Origin: Diplonema papillatum
Taxonomy: Eukaryota; Euglenozoa; Diplonemea; Diplonemida; Diplonemidae
DNA length: 64,000 nucleotides
Assembly: GCA_030068145.1 (NCBI GenBank)
Contig: JAPJBO010000371.1
Location: 144,333 to 208,332, forward strand
Reading direction: 5' to 3'
Below the pieces are notes generated by a model. It saw only the letters and a list, made by a program, of their open reading frames with translations, did no database searches and was not told the DNA's origin. This document shows, piece by piece, positions 11,501 through 22,364 of this stretch. The stretch's first letter is position 1. Each line of letters opens with the position of its first letter. The position numbers and the translations under genes were made by a program.

Positions 11501-11538
11501 ACTCGGACAAAGGCCCATGATAAGCGATCCCTCGGACA
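8515..11538 (+). repeat. 29-bp satellite array, about 104 copies
   Basis: Perfectly regular 29-bp unit: GTCGGACAAAGGCCCATGAT followed by AAGCGATCA. From 8515 to 11501 I count 103 units at exact 29-bp spacing with no variation seen. The unit at 11502 starts with C instead of G, and the array breaks down at about 11531. The unit contains the inverted repeat TGAT-AAGCG-ATCA. No frame stays open across it and there are no spacers, so it is neither coding nor CRISPR. Confidence 0.97.
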
Positions 11539-12455
11539 CCCTCGGTCAACTCTCGGTTCATCCCGCGTCGCCAGTCCTGCTGACCTTTTCTCATGACACG
11601 ACACACTTTTTCGTAGGTAGGGCTCTGCCGCAGGTGACGCCAATTATTATTCCACGCGGTAGTGTCCAGCCCAGGGGACTTCAGCGCTTTGTCTGACCGA
11701 GCAAAAAAGCCGGTTTCAGCCAAAACCCCGGTTTTGGGGCTCTGCGGTGCCTGTGGGTGTCTGAGTGCCTGGAACTGTCGCCCCGCGCACGTAAACAAGG
11801 GAACGGAGGGGGGTGGTGAGATTTAAGCTTGCAGTGGTGGTGTGCACATCTATCAAACTACGGAGGCGGTAAGTGAAAAGCTTCGAATTGCAGTGACACA
11901 CCGCGACGCGCCACGTAACTGCAGTACCGTACAGTACAGGGGGCCACTTGAAATCACAACATATAAAATTGTTTTTGTTTTTTGAAAACCGAAACCGGAA
12001 AAACCCGGTTTATGAAAAAGGAAACCGGGTTTCCAAAGTTCCCTGGTCCAGCCTCGGAGAAGTAGAAAGCGGGGCTGCTACCACCACCCTTCGGCAGGCT
12101 TCTTCGGGCCGTTCCCAGGTGGCACTTTCTTCCGTTTGTTTCCTCAAAGCGCTTCGTCGAGCAAACCACACCAACTCTACAACCAGGGGGAGCAAAAGAA
12201 GGCCACCCAAGTCGAACAGAAAAACACACAGCCGCAGACAACGATAAATCGAGAAAAAGAAAGAAGTCCGAAGCAAAACCCCAAAAAAAAGAGTCGGCAC
12301 CACAGACAGCCCAAAAAAAAGAAAAGCGAAGAAGAAAAAAAAAAAGAAAAACAGAAACAGTAGGAACAAACAAGCTACGGTAGGTGGTAACCCGCCCTAC
12401 CGGAGGTTCTAGCGAAGCCCGGAGTTTCCAGCGGCCAACTAAAGAAGAAAGCAAC
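11539..12455. other. Spacer and probable 5' UTR of the downstream gene
   Basis: No gene recognised. The last 200 bases before the ATG at 12456 are strongly purine/A-rich, including A-runs near 12285-12350, which is compatible with a leader region. Confidence 0.4.
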
Positions 12456-13265
12456 ATGGGCTGCTGCGCGGCGAAGGTGGAGTCACCCGAGCGCGCGTCC
12501 ATAGCGCCGACTAGGAAGAGGGTCGCTTTCTCAACCAACGAGAGCCAGGGATCGAGGGGCGTTCTGAAGGAGCTGGAGAGCGACAATGGGTCGGGCAGCA
12601 CGCTGCACGAGGAGTCTTCGGCGCTTCGGCAGCGGAAGCCTTCCTTCGACAACGAGGACCTGGACCGGAAGCTTGTCAGGGTGGCTTCCGACGCAACGGA
12701 ACCCCAGAATGACGTCGAACGTCTCGCGACACAGCAAACGACTATGTTTGATCTGTCGGGCACCATCGGCAGGTTCGTCGACCAGCAAATCACCTCCGAA
12801 GCCTGCTCCGAAGCATCCGAGACCAGCGCTTGGAACCCGAAGGGCAACAAGCGGGCGACCGTTGCGCCTCCCTCCAGGTACGCCCCCGTGAAGTCGATCT
12901 ACGCCACTGCCGCGAAGAGCTCGCACTCGCTCTGCCTCTCTGCCGACACCGTGTGCCACCCGGCCTTTTTCTCCAACGATTCGTTCTGCGTCTCTTTGCC
13001 GTCGACGTCGACCATGCGCATGGACCGTCCGCGGCCCACAAACATGCCCCCCGCCATCGAAGTCCCGTCCAACGACGACTTGCTGCAAAGCTCGATCCCG
13101 CCCTTCCGCTACCAACGCAGCTTCTCGTCCATGTCCCCGTCTCCCGACGCGTCTTCAGCGTCCATCCCATTCAACTCGCCAGCCCTGCCCACGACACCGC
13201 CGCCCAAGAACCAGCACATCCCCCGCCTTTCCTTGGAAAAAGTCAGAGCCCAGCCGACAGCGTGA
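12456..13265 (+). CDS. Predicted lipid-anchored protein with PP1-docking motifs
   Basis: 269 residues, no recognised fold, rich in Ser, Pro and Thr and probably mostly disordered. The ATG at 12456 (context GCAACATGG) is preferred over the open frame upstream because it gives MGCCAAK, a typical N-myristoylation (Gly2) plus palmitoylation (Cys3, Cys4) signal; the product should sit on a membrane. Residues 20-26 read RKRVAFS, a good RVxF docking motif for protein phosphatase 1. Residues 35-38, GVLK, resemble the SILK motif that often accompanies RVxF in PP1 regulators. A PP1-targeting subunit is an inference from motifs, not homology. The stop at 13263 may not be the true end: coding-like sequence continues in other frames to 13832. 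Confidence 0.65.
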   Translation: MGCCAAKVESPERASIAPTRKRVAFSTNESQGSRGVLKELESDNGSGSTLHEESSALRQRKPSFDNEDLDRKLVRVASDATEPQNDVERLATQQTTMFDLSGTIGRFVDQQITSEACSEASETSAWNPKGNKRATVAPPSRYAPVKSIYATAAKSSHSLCLSADTVCHPAFFSNDSFCVSLPSTSTMRMDRPRPTNMPPAIEVPSNDDLLQSSIPPFRYQRSFSSMSPSPDASSASIPFNSPALPTTPPPKNQHIPRLSLEKVRAQPTA

Positions 13266-13832
13266 TGCCGCTGCAAGTGAGCGACTGCGGTGAGGCCGCT
13301 CCTTCGCAGAACCGGGCGGAAACAACCTTCGCCCGCCCAGCTGCCGAAGTGCCGCCTCCTCTCGTTTTCGCTGCGCGAAGGCTCTATCCCGTCCTCCCGC
13401 GAACCCGCAACGCGTCCCCAGCAGGCGCTCGAGTCGAGGGACGCAGCGCCCCTCGGCTCGGCAAGCCAAGACATATCGGAAGCCGGAGAGGTCGACAATG
13501 GCAACAGAGAAGTTGGGGGAGTGGGGGCTCAGGGAGCGACGCGCCCTCGCCACCCGCAGGCGGAAGCACCGACAGGAGACCCTGAGGATTACCCAGAACA
13601 CCCCGACCGCTCCCCGATTGACGCGATGAGAAGCCCCGCAGACACGGCGGGGCCAGCAGAGGCAACGGCCAGCGAAGGCCACAGCCCCGTCGTGACCGCG
13701 CCAAAGGCCACAACGCAGAGCACACCCCAACGCACGAGCGAGACCGAGGATGGGCACGGGCCAGCGAACAGTGGGACCATCGACGAGGGGCCGAGCTCCG
13801 CCTGCGCCTGTTCCCTTCAACTCGCGTGTTGA
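13266..13832 (+). pseudogene. Coding-like extension of the upstream gene, frame-disrupted or spliced
   Basis: After the stop at 13263 the sequence keeps the GC-rich, Ser/Pro/Glu-rich character of the preceding gene. One frame reads KSQSPADSVMPLQVSDCG from about 13237 onward, entered by a shift at the A-run near 13233. Another is open from 13290 to 13832 and includes ISEAGEVDNGNREVGG. A frameshift (real or assembly), a short intron, or a separate downstream exon would all explain this. Confidence 0.35.
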
Positions 13833-14023
13833 ATCCAGTCCCTGTGCCTGCTCGGGACCGTTCTCAAGGGGGGAAAATCTTCGTGTTAATAAAAAAGAGC
13901 GCGGTGCTTGCACCAGTGGAGGCGCCGTGCTTCGCGGATTCGGGAGACGGTCAACAACACGGGGGAGAGGGCCGTCCGACCACGCGCACGGTGAGGTCCA
14001 GCCTCAGAAGCTGGAGTTAAATA

Positions 14024-14106
14024 GGGTGTGCCCGAGGCACACCCGAAAAGCGGGTGTGCTGCAGCCAAAACCGCGTGTAAATCCACACCCGAAACGCGGG
14101 TGTGGC
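14024..14106. repeat. Three consecutive GGTGTG hairpins
   Basis: Three perfect or near-perfect inverted repeats in a row: GGGTGTGCCCGAGGCACACC, ACACCCGAAAAGCGGGTGT and CCACACCCGAAACGCGGGTG(TGG). The stems share one sequence, so they can also pair with each other. They lie just downstream of the coding-like extension and could be a 3'-end structure or a mobile-element relic. Confidence 0.6.
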
Positions 14107-14371
14107 ACCGCTTTTTTTGACTCCGGCTTCGGGGAAGTGTGACTGACATTCTTTGATCCTGTCGGTTCGGGCTAGTCCAGGAGTGCTACCTTTTACCGGA
14201 ATCTTACGAGTAGAAGCCAGCTCCACCCCGAGTTCTCCTGGTGTGTCGATTTCGACGCGGTCGTGCTCATCTGGCCATGCGTCTTGCTCCTATTCCCTCG
14301 GTAAACTGCAAGACTCCACCGTGCGGAGCGGCTGCGGGTGTACGCCTTTGCCCCGCTCCGAGACCCTCCAC

Positions 14372-14830
14372 CGCCCGGGTCAGACTCTGGGGATGGCTTG
14401 TTCGGGACGTCTGGTCAGACCCTGACTCTGCCTCCCAAACCACCTTCAAATCCCGTGCTGCGAGTCTGTGTGCGCCCGTAACCCGCCCGAGTCAGACTGG
14501 GGATGGCTTGTTCCGGACGCTCTGGTCCGACCCTGACTCTGCCTCCCGCCCCAAACCACCTTCAAATCCCCGTGCTGCGAGTCTGTGTGCGCCCGTAACC
14601 CGCCCGTGTCAGACTCTGGGGATGGCTTGTTCGGGACGTCTGGTCAGACCCTGACTCTGCCTCCCAAACCACCTTCAAATCCGTGCTGCGAGTCTGTGTG
14701 CGCCCGTAACCCGCCCGAGTCAGACTGGGGATGGCTTGTTCCGGACGCTCTGGTCCGACCCTGACTCTGCCTCCCGCCCCAAACCACCTTCAAATCCCCG
14801 TGCTGCGAGTCTGCGTGCGCCCGTAACCCG
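14372..14830 (+). repeat. Tandem array with alternating A/B units (dimer about 229 bp)
   Basis: Four units sharing GGGATGGCTTGTTC, CCCTGACTCTGCCTCCC and TGCTGCGAGTCTG. Anchors at 14391, 14501, 14620 and 14729 give spacings of 110, 119 and 109 bp. Units 1 and 3 carry GGGACGTCTGGTC; units 2 and 4 carry CGGACGCTCTGGTC and an extra CGCCC. The array therefore grew as an AB dimer. Confidence 0.85.
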
Positions 14831-15249
14831 GGGCAGGCTTGTACTCAGTTTTCAGCGGTGATCAGGCACCGCGGGGTCCGCTGCCGCAGCCGATCGCCCG
14901 TCTCCGGATCGAGGGAAGTCGTTGCGGCTCCCAGCTTTCTGTCCACGGCCGTCCGCGAACGAGAGACCGAAGCTTTAGTCGCCCGGCGTCTCTTTGCCGT
15001 CCACACCTAAACGTCTGGACCGCGTTACCCATGCTGACGCATGAGGACCGGTGCTTCAAAACTGAGCCCTTTTCGAATAGGAGCTCTTTTTACGCGAATC
15101 GTCGACATAATGCCGTGCGCGTCTTCCGCGAGCATGATGTGTAGCCCGTAGAGTGAAGCACGTTGCAGGACGTTGCCCGAGACTGTGGTTGACCGAGGGT
15201 TCACTGGGTTGGTCGTCCGTGTGGCAATGTGAACCGGCATCTCGGCTCA
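14831..15249. other. No recognisable feature
   Basis: Short open frames only; no repeat or gene recognised. Confidence 0.3.
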
Positions 15250-15690
15250 CTTTTTGACTACGTATTGCCGTTCTGCAAGGCACGGATGCTCCCGGTGTAG
15301 GGCGTGCTTGACGCACTCGTTGTGACGTGACAATATACGCCTGATAGCGCGGACCGTGGTCACGCCCGTCCTGCCACGCGCTGTTGCTTCTGGTGTAGAG
15401 CGTGCTTGTCGCACTGGTTATGACAAGACATATCCGCAGCACGTTCTTGCTTTGTCCTCTTATAGCGCGGACCGGTGCTTTGGTTGGTCTCGCCCGTCCT
15501 GCCACGCGCTGTTGCTTTCGGTGTAGAGCTTGTCGCACTGGCTATGACGAGACATATCCGCAGCACGTTCTTGCTTTGCCAACAGGCTGTCCTCTGATAG
15601 CGCGAACGGTGCTTTGGCTGGTCACGCCTGTCCTGCGGGGCGCTGATGCGTCCGGCGTTGGTTGTGACGAGTCCGCGCTTTTCGTGCACA
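15250..15690 (+). repeat. Degenerate tandem array, about 128-bp unit, four copies
   Basis: Anchors GGTGTAG-G-G(C)TTG at about 15294, 15392 and 15520, and a decayed copy near 15650, with shared TCCTGCCACGCGCTGTTGCT and CATATCCGCAGCACGTTC. Outer copies are more diverged than the central pair. Confidence 0.75.
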
Positions 15691-17113
15691 GCGAGTGCAA
15701 TGCGCTTTGCCAGGGTGAGCCCGTGATACGGTCTTTGGATGGGATCCATTCGCAATCACCTTTCTTCAGTGAGTGCGGTGCTTTGATCGAGTGAACCGGT
15801 TGGTGCCTCCCTTTCCAGAAACGAGCCCGCATCTGGCTGAGTCGCAGTATTTTGCGCCGAAGGAAACCCCGTGCCGAGTGCGCAACAAGCCAAGTCCGCA
15901 AGAAGCAGAGCGTCGCGCCAAAGCTTCCTGGCCTTTTACGCCGCGGAGAAGAACCACCGTCCCCAAAACGCGACCGTGATTACGATTCACGACGGAGTGA
16001 ACCGAGCATTGCCCTCCCTCCTTTCTTTCCCTCACCCCGAAGCCCTCGGCCGGTCACCCGGCGACTGCAAAAGCGTCGGCCTTCCAAACCTCAGAGAAGA
16101 ACGCTACAGACCTCCGCTCTAAAACCAACTCCTGTTTTGTCGGGAGGGGGGATATATAGCTGTTTATCATGCTCTGCCAGTTTTTCGCGTTTTTTTTTTT
16201 TTTTTTTTTTTTTTTTGACCTGCCCAAAAAAGGAAGTAGTTTCTGCGCGCCGGCTCTCCCTCGTTTCCGCTGAAAAAAAAAAGCAACGCGCCGCAAGAGA
16301 ACCAAACCAAAGTAATATGAACCCCAAGGGTAGACAACACACGCACCAGAAATGGTAGCTCGGTCGTCCGAGCCTCCGCTTTCGGTCTCCCCTCGGCTGC
16401 TACCCTTCCCCCCCGTGCGTGATCCGTACATCCTTTGTCTTGTGAGTGCCTACATTCTTTAATCGCGGGTTCCCCTACAATGTATTGCGGGCAGCGTGCT
16501 TCGGTGGTTGACCATCGAAGAAACAGTCGATCAGCCGCACACGCGCAAGACTAGTTGTATCGCCCGCCGATTCTTGTTGTTTTTAGAAGCACCAGTTGTA
16601 CCGACAAGGGACCATTTCTGGAACAACGGTCACACACTTGAACCGTTAGACGAAGCCAACGGAAAAAAAGTGCTGCGACAAGGGGTTGTACCCCTGTACA
16701 CACGAAGAACGTATATGATTTGCCTTAGTTTCTTTCATGGCAGTCAAGACCCAACTCCGGAAATGCTCTTCGTTTCTTTTTTAAATTCACTTTACCAGTC
16801 GACCCGAGCGAATGAACTTCGCGATTACTTGCGTACTTGAGAACCAGAGATAGCCGATGGATTGTTCTTCCGTTTTTTTTTTTTGTATGCGCACCTGCTT
16901 TGTAGGAAGTACTTGAGGAGACTGCCAGTTGCGAAATCGCAAAGACATAGTGTGGTACTCATCGGCATGTCGATGACTCCCCAATATTGCAACAATATTC
17001 CAATCGCAAAAGAGGTAAATGTGCTGTAGCCCACACGAAACTCAGGTAAATCTGGGTTTAGTGGCGGCGTAAGCGTTCAACCAAAAAGACCCACTTTGCA
17101 GTTGCATTGTTTT
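15691..17113. other. Spacer with dispersed repeats and a long T-run
   Basis: A T-run of about 28 lies at 16190-16217. The stretch 16585-16740 (GTACCGACAAGGGACCATTT, then CTGGAACAACGG) is homologous to 42250-42380. The stretch 16905-17060 is a diverged duplicate of 56860-57018, sharing CAACAATATTCCAATC, GTGCTGTAGCCCACA and GCGTAAGCGTTCAAC. No gene recognised. Confidence 0.55.
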
Positions 17114-17297
17114 CTCCCCCTCTAGCCTCCGTCGAAATGAGCACAAGGCAGTTCCTAATCTTGCGGAAACGAGAACTTCAGTCATTATTTGCTTCCCCCT
17201 CCTCTAGCCTCCGTCGAAATGAGCACAAGGCAGTCCCTAATCTTGCGGAAACGAGAACTTCAGTCATTATTTGCTTCCCCCTCCTCTAGCCTCCGTG
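17114..17297 (+). repeat. 82-bp tandem repeat, 2.2 copies
   Basis: CTCTAGCCTCCGTCGAAATG recurs at 17120 and 17202, and its first half again at 17284, with nearly identical intervening sequence (GCACAAGGCAGT, AATCTTGCGGAAACGAGAAC). Confidence 0.9.
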
Positions 17298-20139
17298 GCG
17301 CCTCCGAGTGTATCCCTGTTGTACAAGCTCCTGGGATGCGAGACCGACATACATTGTCCCATGACGAGGGGAGGCAAGCCAGACATGCAAGCCACGCTGT
17401 TGCGGGGGGCGGGGAAGCTGCATCTCTCTTGGATATTCCCTGTTTGTAGCGACACGTACACCTGTGAAAATAAAAGATGAGGGCAGGCGGTGGTGCTCCA
17501 ATTGTTTTAACTGTGCAGCGAGAACCCTGTGCGTGACGCGGGTATTTTGGGCGTATCGCTCAGCATGAACGTCAAGGACGCTCAACGAAGCCTATGGAGG
17601 GGCTCGCATCTGATCCAAAATGCTGGCATAGTGACACAGGTTGATCTTGCTGACTGGCTCGACAGGTACTCCTGCGTTGCAAAGTGCAGCTTCCTTTCAA
17701 CCCTTCAAAGATAGGACAAAGCACGCGCACAAGAGACAACCAATAGCCATTTTCCCCTCCCCCATCCCTCCTCCTGCCTTTGGTCGCTTGTCCACAGGCC
17801 GGAAATAATCAACGCACGAAGAACGGGAGGGACCGCCTTTCCCCGGTTCCAGCAGCTCTTTCTGTAGTGTTCGAGAAAGACAGCTGCAGGTGAAAGCACT
17901 GGGGCAAAGACAGCACAAAACACAACTCCGGAGTTTCAAGCGAACTTTTACTCCAAAACAGATACAGTCTAAAACGCGAAGAAAGCGTAATGAAAGAGTC
18001 TGGCACACCGTCTCGGCTCGAATCGGCACCACAGTCCTCGTCCTTTGCCGCAGAGCAGATTTGCTCATCGCGTAACAGAATAGATAGAGGATCTTCAAAA
18101 ACGCCAAAAGCTGAAAGTTTAGCGGTCGGGCCAACCTCCGCAAATACGTTTCTCGTGAATGGGCAGACCGCCACCTCATGCAGAGAAGACCGCACACGGA
18201 AGGCATGCAGATAACGGTCGAATCCGCGAACAAACGACTCTACAAAGGTACCCGGCACTCTCCGCGCGTCGCGAAGAGAGATACCAGATACACTTCCAAG
18301 CTCTCAAGTTCAAGTACCGCGTGAAAGTGGGCAGTTTACCATTTCAATGCCATGGTAATCGATGGTAATCGCGAGTCACGTAAATCTTCCCAACTGCATA
18401 CTAGCCGAGGTAAACCATATGGAAAAAGCAGGGGCGTGGCTTGTGCAGCCAAACTCGGTCAGCCTGACCGAGGTGGACCGCTCCGGGCAAAGCTGGGAAA
18501 AATAAAAAGTGTACGTCGGGGAAAATTTGTCCGTTTTTCAGTGTACAGTGCGAAGAAATACGAGGGAATTGGTGGCTGCATCGCAGCAAGGCAGGCGCAT
18601 ACCAAAACCCATTTTCTGAGCGAAACGTCTGATGATCAAGCTAAACCATTATACAACGACCCCCCCCCCCCCCAAAAAAAAAAAAGAGGAAAAATCTCCG
18701 ATTCGACTGATTGTTTTGGGGCTTTCATCAAACGGAGGAAAAATGTGGTCGAAAAAGCTAAAGCCTTCTGCGTTTCGTGAAGGTTCGTTGCCATCGAGTA
18801 TCCGTGTGCGTTCCGCAAGCGGCCTTACGATCGCCGGAAGGGGCTAGTAAAAGGTGGCTTTGCACCCGGGCGGCGCAAATGCCGTGAAAAGAAAAAAATT
18901 TTTGACGGCAACACAAAATGCGCCGTATTCATGTTGGCGATTGGGCTTGGTCAAGGGAGTTCCGGTTCAGGATTATTCCGGATGCGGTGAATGGAAGAAG
19001 ACAACAGATCGGACAAATCTGTCAATGTGCCCCGAGTGCAAGTGGGCCGCCCGAGCAGGACCCTCTGATGATGATCACATCACCTGCCGCCTGAAACCAC
19101 ATCCGGTATTTGATTTTAGGGTAGTGCAGTAAACGGGAAACTCTAGTTTTCGGTTGTTCATTCTCCTACTACCTGCGGCGTACGGTTGTCATGTATGTGT
19201 TTGTACACACGATACACCTTGTTGCGAAGACGCCAGGTTGCTGCAGAAGATCTCCCCCCGCTCATCTCGTGGCAGCTTCACTGTTGCTGAGAACCAAGGG
19301 GGGGCGCAGCCAGTATCAGGATAATTTCCTCCAAAAGGCCCCACCGCACCGTCGCTTCCCTCCCTTTCGTTTCCCCGCCAGGAAAAAAAATCAGGCGCTC
19401 TGCCTTTCGTTTTTCGGCGTGCCGAGGGGAGAAACAATGCCATCCCTTCTCGCAACTAGGAAACAAACACGACATCCTGAAGCCCCCACCCGACCGTACC
19501 CTATGTACCTAGGTACGAGTATCAAGTCGTGCACCCCACAGCTGGGTCTACCTGTCAGGTGGACCTTGGGCCAGGGACTTTCTCCGGCTCGAACTCACCC
19601 AATCCCCGGGAAACTCGACCAATTCGCCCAAGAGTCTCCACCCCATCCTAAGGAAACCGCACTGTGCGGGATTAAGGTAAGCGGTGGGTCTGATTGATTG
19701 AGCGGGACCTCCTAACAGTAAGTGCGGTCACCACGCCCCCAGCCCCAAGAACACCTTTCTTTCCTTTGCCGTCGTGCCCTTATTTTTCCTGATGCTTGCT
19801 TCGAAGCTCCCGAACAATTCCGCTGAATTGGAGGGATTTCGAGGACAATATGATAAGCGCGTCTTATAGAACGATGCAACAGTTTTACCACCGAGTGGAA
19901 GTGTGAGTAGGAATTGGCAGCTAGCTTCCGACCTTACCGCACTCGGTCATCTTCAGTCTTCGGCGTTGCACTCAGGTTTTGGTATTCGATCTCGTCACGC
20001 CGTCTGAAGTAATTAATTATCCACCATTGGAAGGGAAGGAAAGAGAGAAGTGAGACAAAACCCTGATAACTATCTCACTGGCGAATGGAATAGAGAGTGT
20101 GCCTGTTGACCATGCCAATGGGCCAACCAGACAAGATCA
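17298..20139. other. Spacer, no firm gene
   Basis: A degenerate 'CTCTAAAA' repeat is at 17922-17962. A C13-A11 homopolymer junction lies at 18660-18685. The frame 18854-19132 encodes a Cys-containing 92-residue peptide (includes CPEC), possibly an exon or element fragment, but no family was recognised. Confidence 0.35.
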
Positions 20140-20700
20140 CGTTCCATCTACAAGAATAAAACCAGTCTTAGAAGACCGTCTCTACCCACCCGAATTCTTC
20201 TGTTGTAGGCTCATCCTGCCATGTGCTTTGCTCCAGTTCCTACCGTTTACTAAAGAAGTTGTTTAAAGTTGGTATGAGCGGCGTCCGTACGTCAACTCTC
20301 TTCCCTGGACCATCACTTCGGATGGCATGGCGAATTACGTGCGGTCAAATGCCCGAGCCAAGACCTGAGCGCGATGCGGCCAGAAGCCAGCTGTCATTCC
20401 TACTCCCACTGTTGCTGCACCAGGTTCAACCCACTACTGCTATAGAACACATTGAAACGAGCAATACTTTTGCTCCCTCATCCTACCCAAACCTCTGCGG
20501 TCAACCGGGCCCCGACCGTTTGAACCACTATTAATGGTATACGAGGTAAACCCCTCCAGCGATGCAAAACCGCATGCACCTAATAGGGAATCTCGGCTCA
20601 ACCCTCTCAGCGTTGAAAGTTCCCTATGGCCTCAATCACGGGAGACGTGACGGGTTATTCCCTTGTATGGTCTGGCCGACATATTTTCTCTCTTCGTGTG
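20140..20700 (+). rRNA. Possible heavily decayed LSU fragment (domains IV-V)
   Basis: Weak, ordered resemblances only: GAATTCTTCTGTTGTAGGCT then CATCCTGCCAT; later GTCAAATGCCCGAGCC and TACTCCCACTGT; later CACCTAATAGGGAATCTCGG and CACGGGAGACGTGACGGGTT. The hallmark peptidyl-transferase string (ACAGGGATAACTGG) is absent. This could be chance and needs a covariance search. Confidence 0.25.
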
Positions 20701-21034
20701 GCTACCAGCGAACAAAGCAACGCGAACATACCGGATATACACCGGTCTACTGCAGAATGTCACCCGGTGTCCTCTAAACCCCCGGAGTTTCATGCGTTCA
20801 TGTCCTTCTGTCCCCTGCCTTGCGTGTGCGCTTGCCTCAAATCAGGCCAAATGCTCCTATATTCTATTCAAAGAACAACAGCACCTCAAAAAAAAATAAA
20901 ATAAAACGAAAAGTCTGAAACTCGCTGTCGTCAAGGTTAATTTGACACCTTGCTTACGGCAGCAGTCTGCACTTGACCATTCCGCGGACACGTAACTCGG
21001 TCAGGTCCACAAAGAGAAAACATGCAAAGCATAC

Positions 21035-21126
21035 CTACTACCCTCATACCACCCGCCTCACAGCCTCAATGGTCAACCGGAGACCCTAAAACACCGAACC
21101 TCTAAACCACAATAAACGCTAGAAAA
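21035..21126 (+). repeat. Dispersed repeat, CATACCACCCGCCTCACAGC family
   Basis: Contains CATACCACCCGCCTCACAGC, ATGGTCAACCGGAGACCC, TAAAACACCGAACCTCTAAA and CCACAATAAACGCTA. Near-identical copies are at 31172-31316, 49430-49574 and 59762-59892. Its 3' half is related to the 'CTCTAAAA' family. Confidence 0.85.
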
Positions 21127-21140
21127 CTATACATGCCGGG

Positions 21141-21500
21141 TTTTACTCAGTGTGTCTGCGTGTGTGAAGCCGTCCTCAAGTTTTCAGTGGCATTCCCAGC
21201 GAAGAGAAAACTATACATGCCGGGTTTTAGAGTTAAAGTTCGCTTGAAATTCCGGGGGTTTTAGGGTCTCCGTGTGACCGTTCATGAATGGGTTCTCTTA
21301 GAGCAAGAAAGGGCTATGTGGTTACGGGTTGTATATTGCGTGCACGCTTTCGTTATGGGTTATGGCTAGCCATGTCCGGGACTGTTTGTGACCGACACCA
21401 AGTACATTCCTTCGTGGAGTGTAGTCTTGGGCCCCCCACGTTTTACTTAGTGTGTCTGCGTGTGTGAAGCCGTCCTCAAGTTTTCAGTGGCATTCACAGC
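21141..21500 (+). repeat. 60-bp direct duplication 300 bp apart
   Basis: GTGTGTCTGCGTGTGTGAAG and CCGTCCTCAAGTTTTCAGTG occur at about 21150 and again at 21450 with only a few changes. Between them lies a minus-strand 'CTCTAAAA' repeat (21215-21290). Confidence 0.85.
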
Positions 21501-21959
21501 AAAAGCTTACACGCCTGGCGTTAATATTGTCGTCAGGTTTAGGTTTGTCAGGGACTATCCACTCATCTGCAGACAGCCTAGTACTGGGCGTCGTGGGCGT
21601 ATTTTTTCAATGCCAGTTAATTCGCGAAACCATGGTCCTAAGGTTTTTGGCACCTGTGACGCCAGGAAAAAATGCATTGAGTGGATTCTATTTCCACGTT
21701 CTGAAGATTCCTATCCATACAAGCGACGGTTGCAACGTACCAAACTGTACCACCAAGAAATTTCACTACTCTAAAAAAAGCCGCGCGATTGTTTCCGCAG
21801 CCTTATGACAACTTTTAGTTTGAAAGTCGTATCATGCAGTGATTCCCTCGACAGCTGCATTTCGGCCATTTCCAGAGCTGACGGAAAACATCCGGGGTTT
21901 CACTGCGGGCAAGGAAATCCACGCGTTCAAGTGTACCCGCCGGCAGAAGGCTATTTTTG

Positions 21960-22150
21960 GCAAACTTACCCTGGGGGGCTCAGGTCCAAGGCGTCCTGTC
22001 CCCCCGTTTATTGCGCACAGGTCGAGGAAAGCATGCTACACGGGCTAAAAGCTACGCCTTGATGCTTTGGCTGTTATATAAATTGGTAGACACTTGACTC
22101 GCTTGGCCCGTCTGTATTACAGCCGAACACATGAAGCTTGCGTCTTTTAC
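21960..22150 (+). rRNA. Probable LSU rRNA fragment (domain V, 5' side)
   Basis: Diverged but ordered resemblance: GGGGGGCTCAGGTCCAAGG, then GGGCTAAAAGCTACGCCTTG(ATG), then TTACAGCCGAACACATGAAG. These correspond to the LSU blocks ending in ...AAAAGC...CTTGAT and ...TACA--CC-TGAAAG. A related copy is at 58895-59025, which supports a shared source. Confidence 0.45.
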
Positions 22151-22364
22151 CCGCGTCAGTTTGTCGGCAGTTCTCCGTGGAAACCGGGAAGACTCACTAC
22201 TCCCGCGCTACTTATACGACTGACCCTTTTCAAACCTGGCAATCTAACTTAGTCGTTCTGCTCGTTCTTGAGACCGGGATTTCACCCCCGACCCCAGTCC
22301 AATGGTCAACTGGAAGTGGGGGTCTCGAGTACGCAAAATCATCAATCAAATTTGGGAAACGTGC

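Noticed and set aside
8515..11538. CRISPR array
   Set aside because: The 29-bp units are head-to-tail with no spacers, and the window is eukaryotic.
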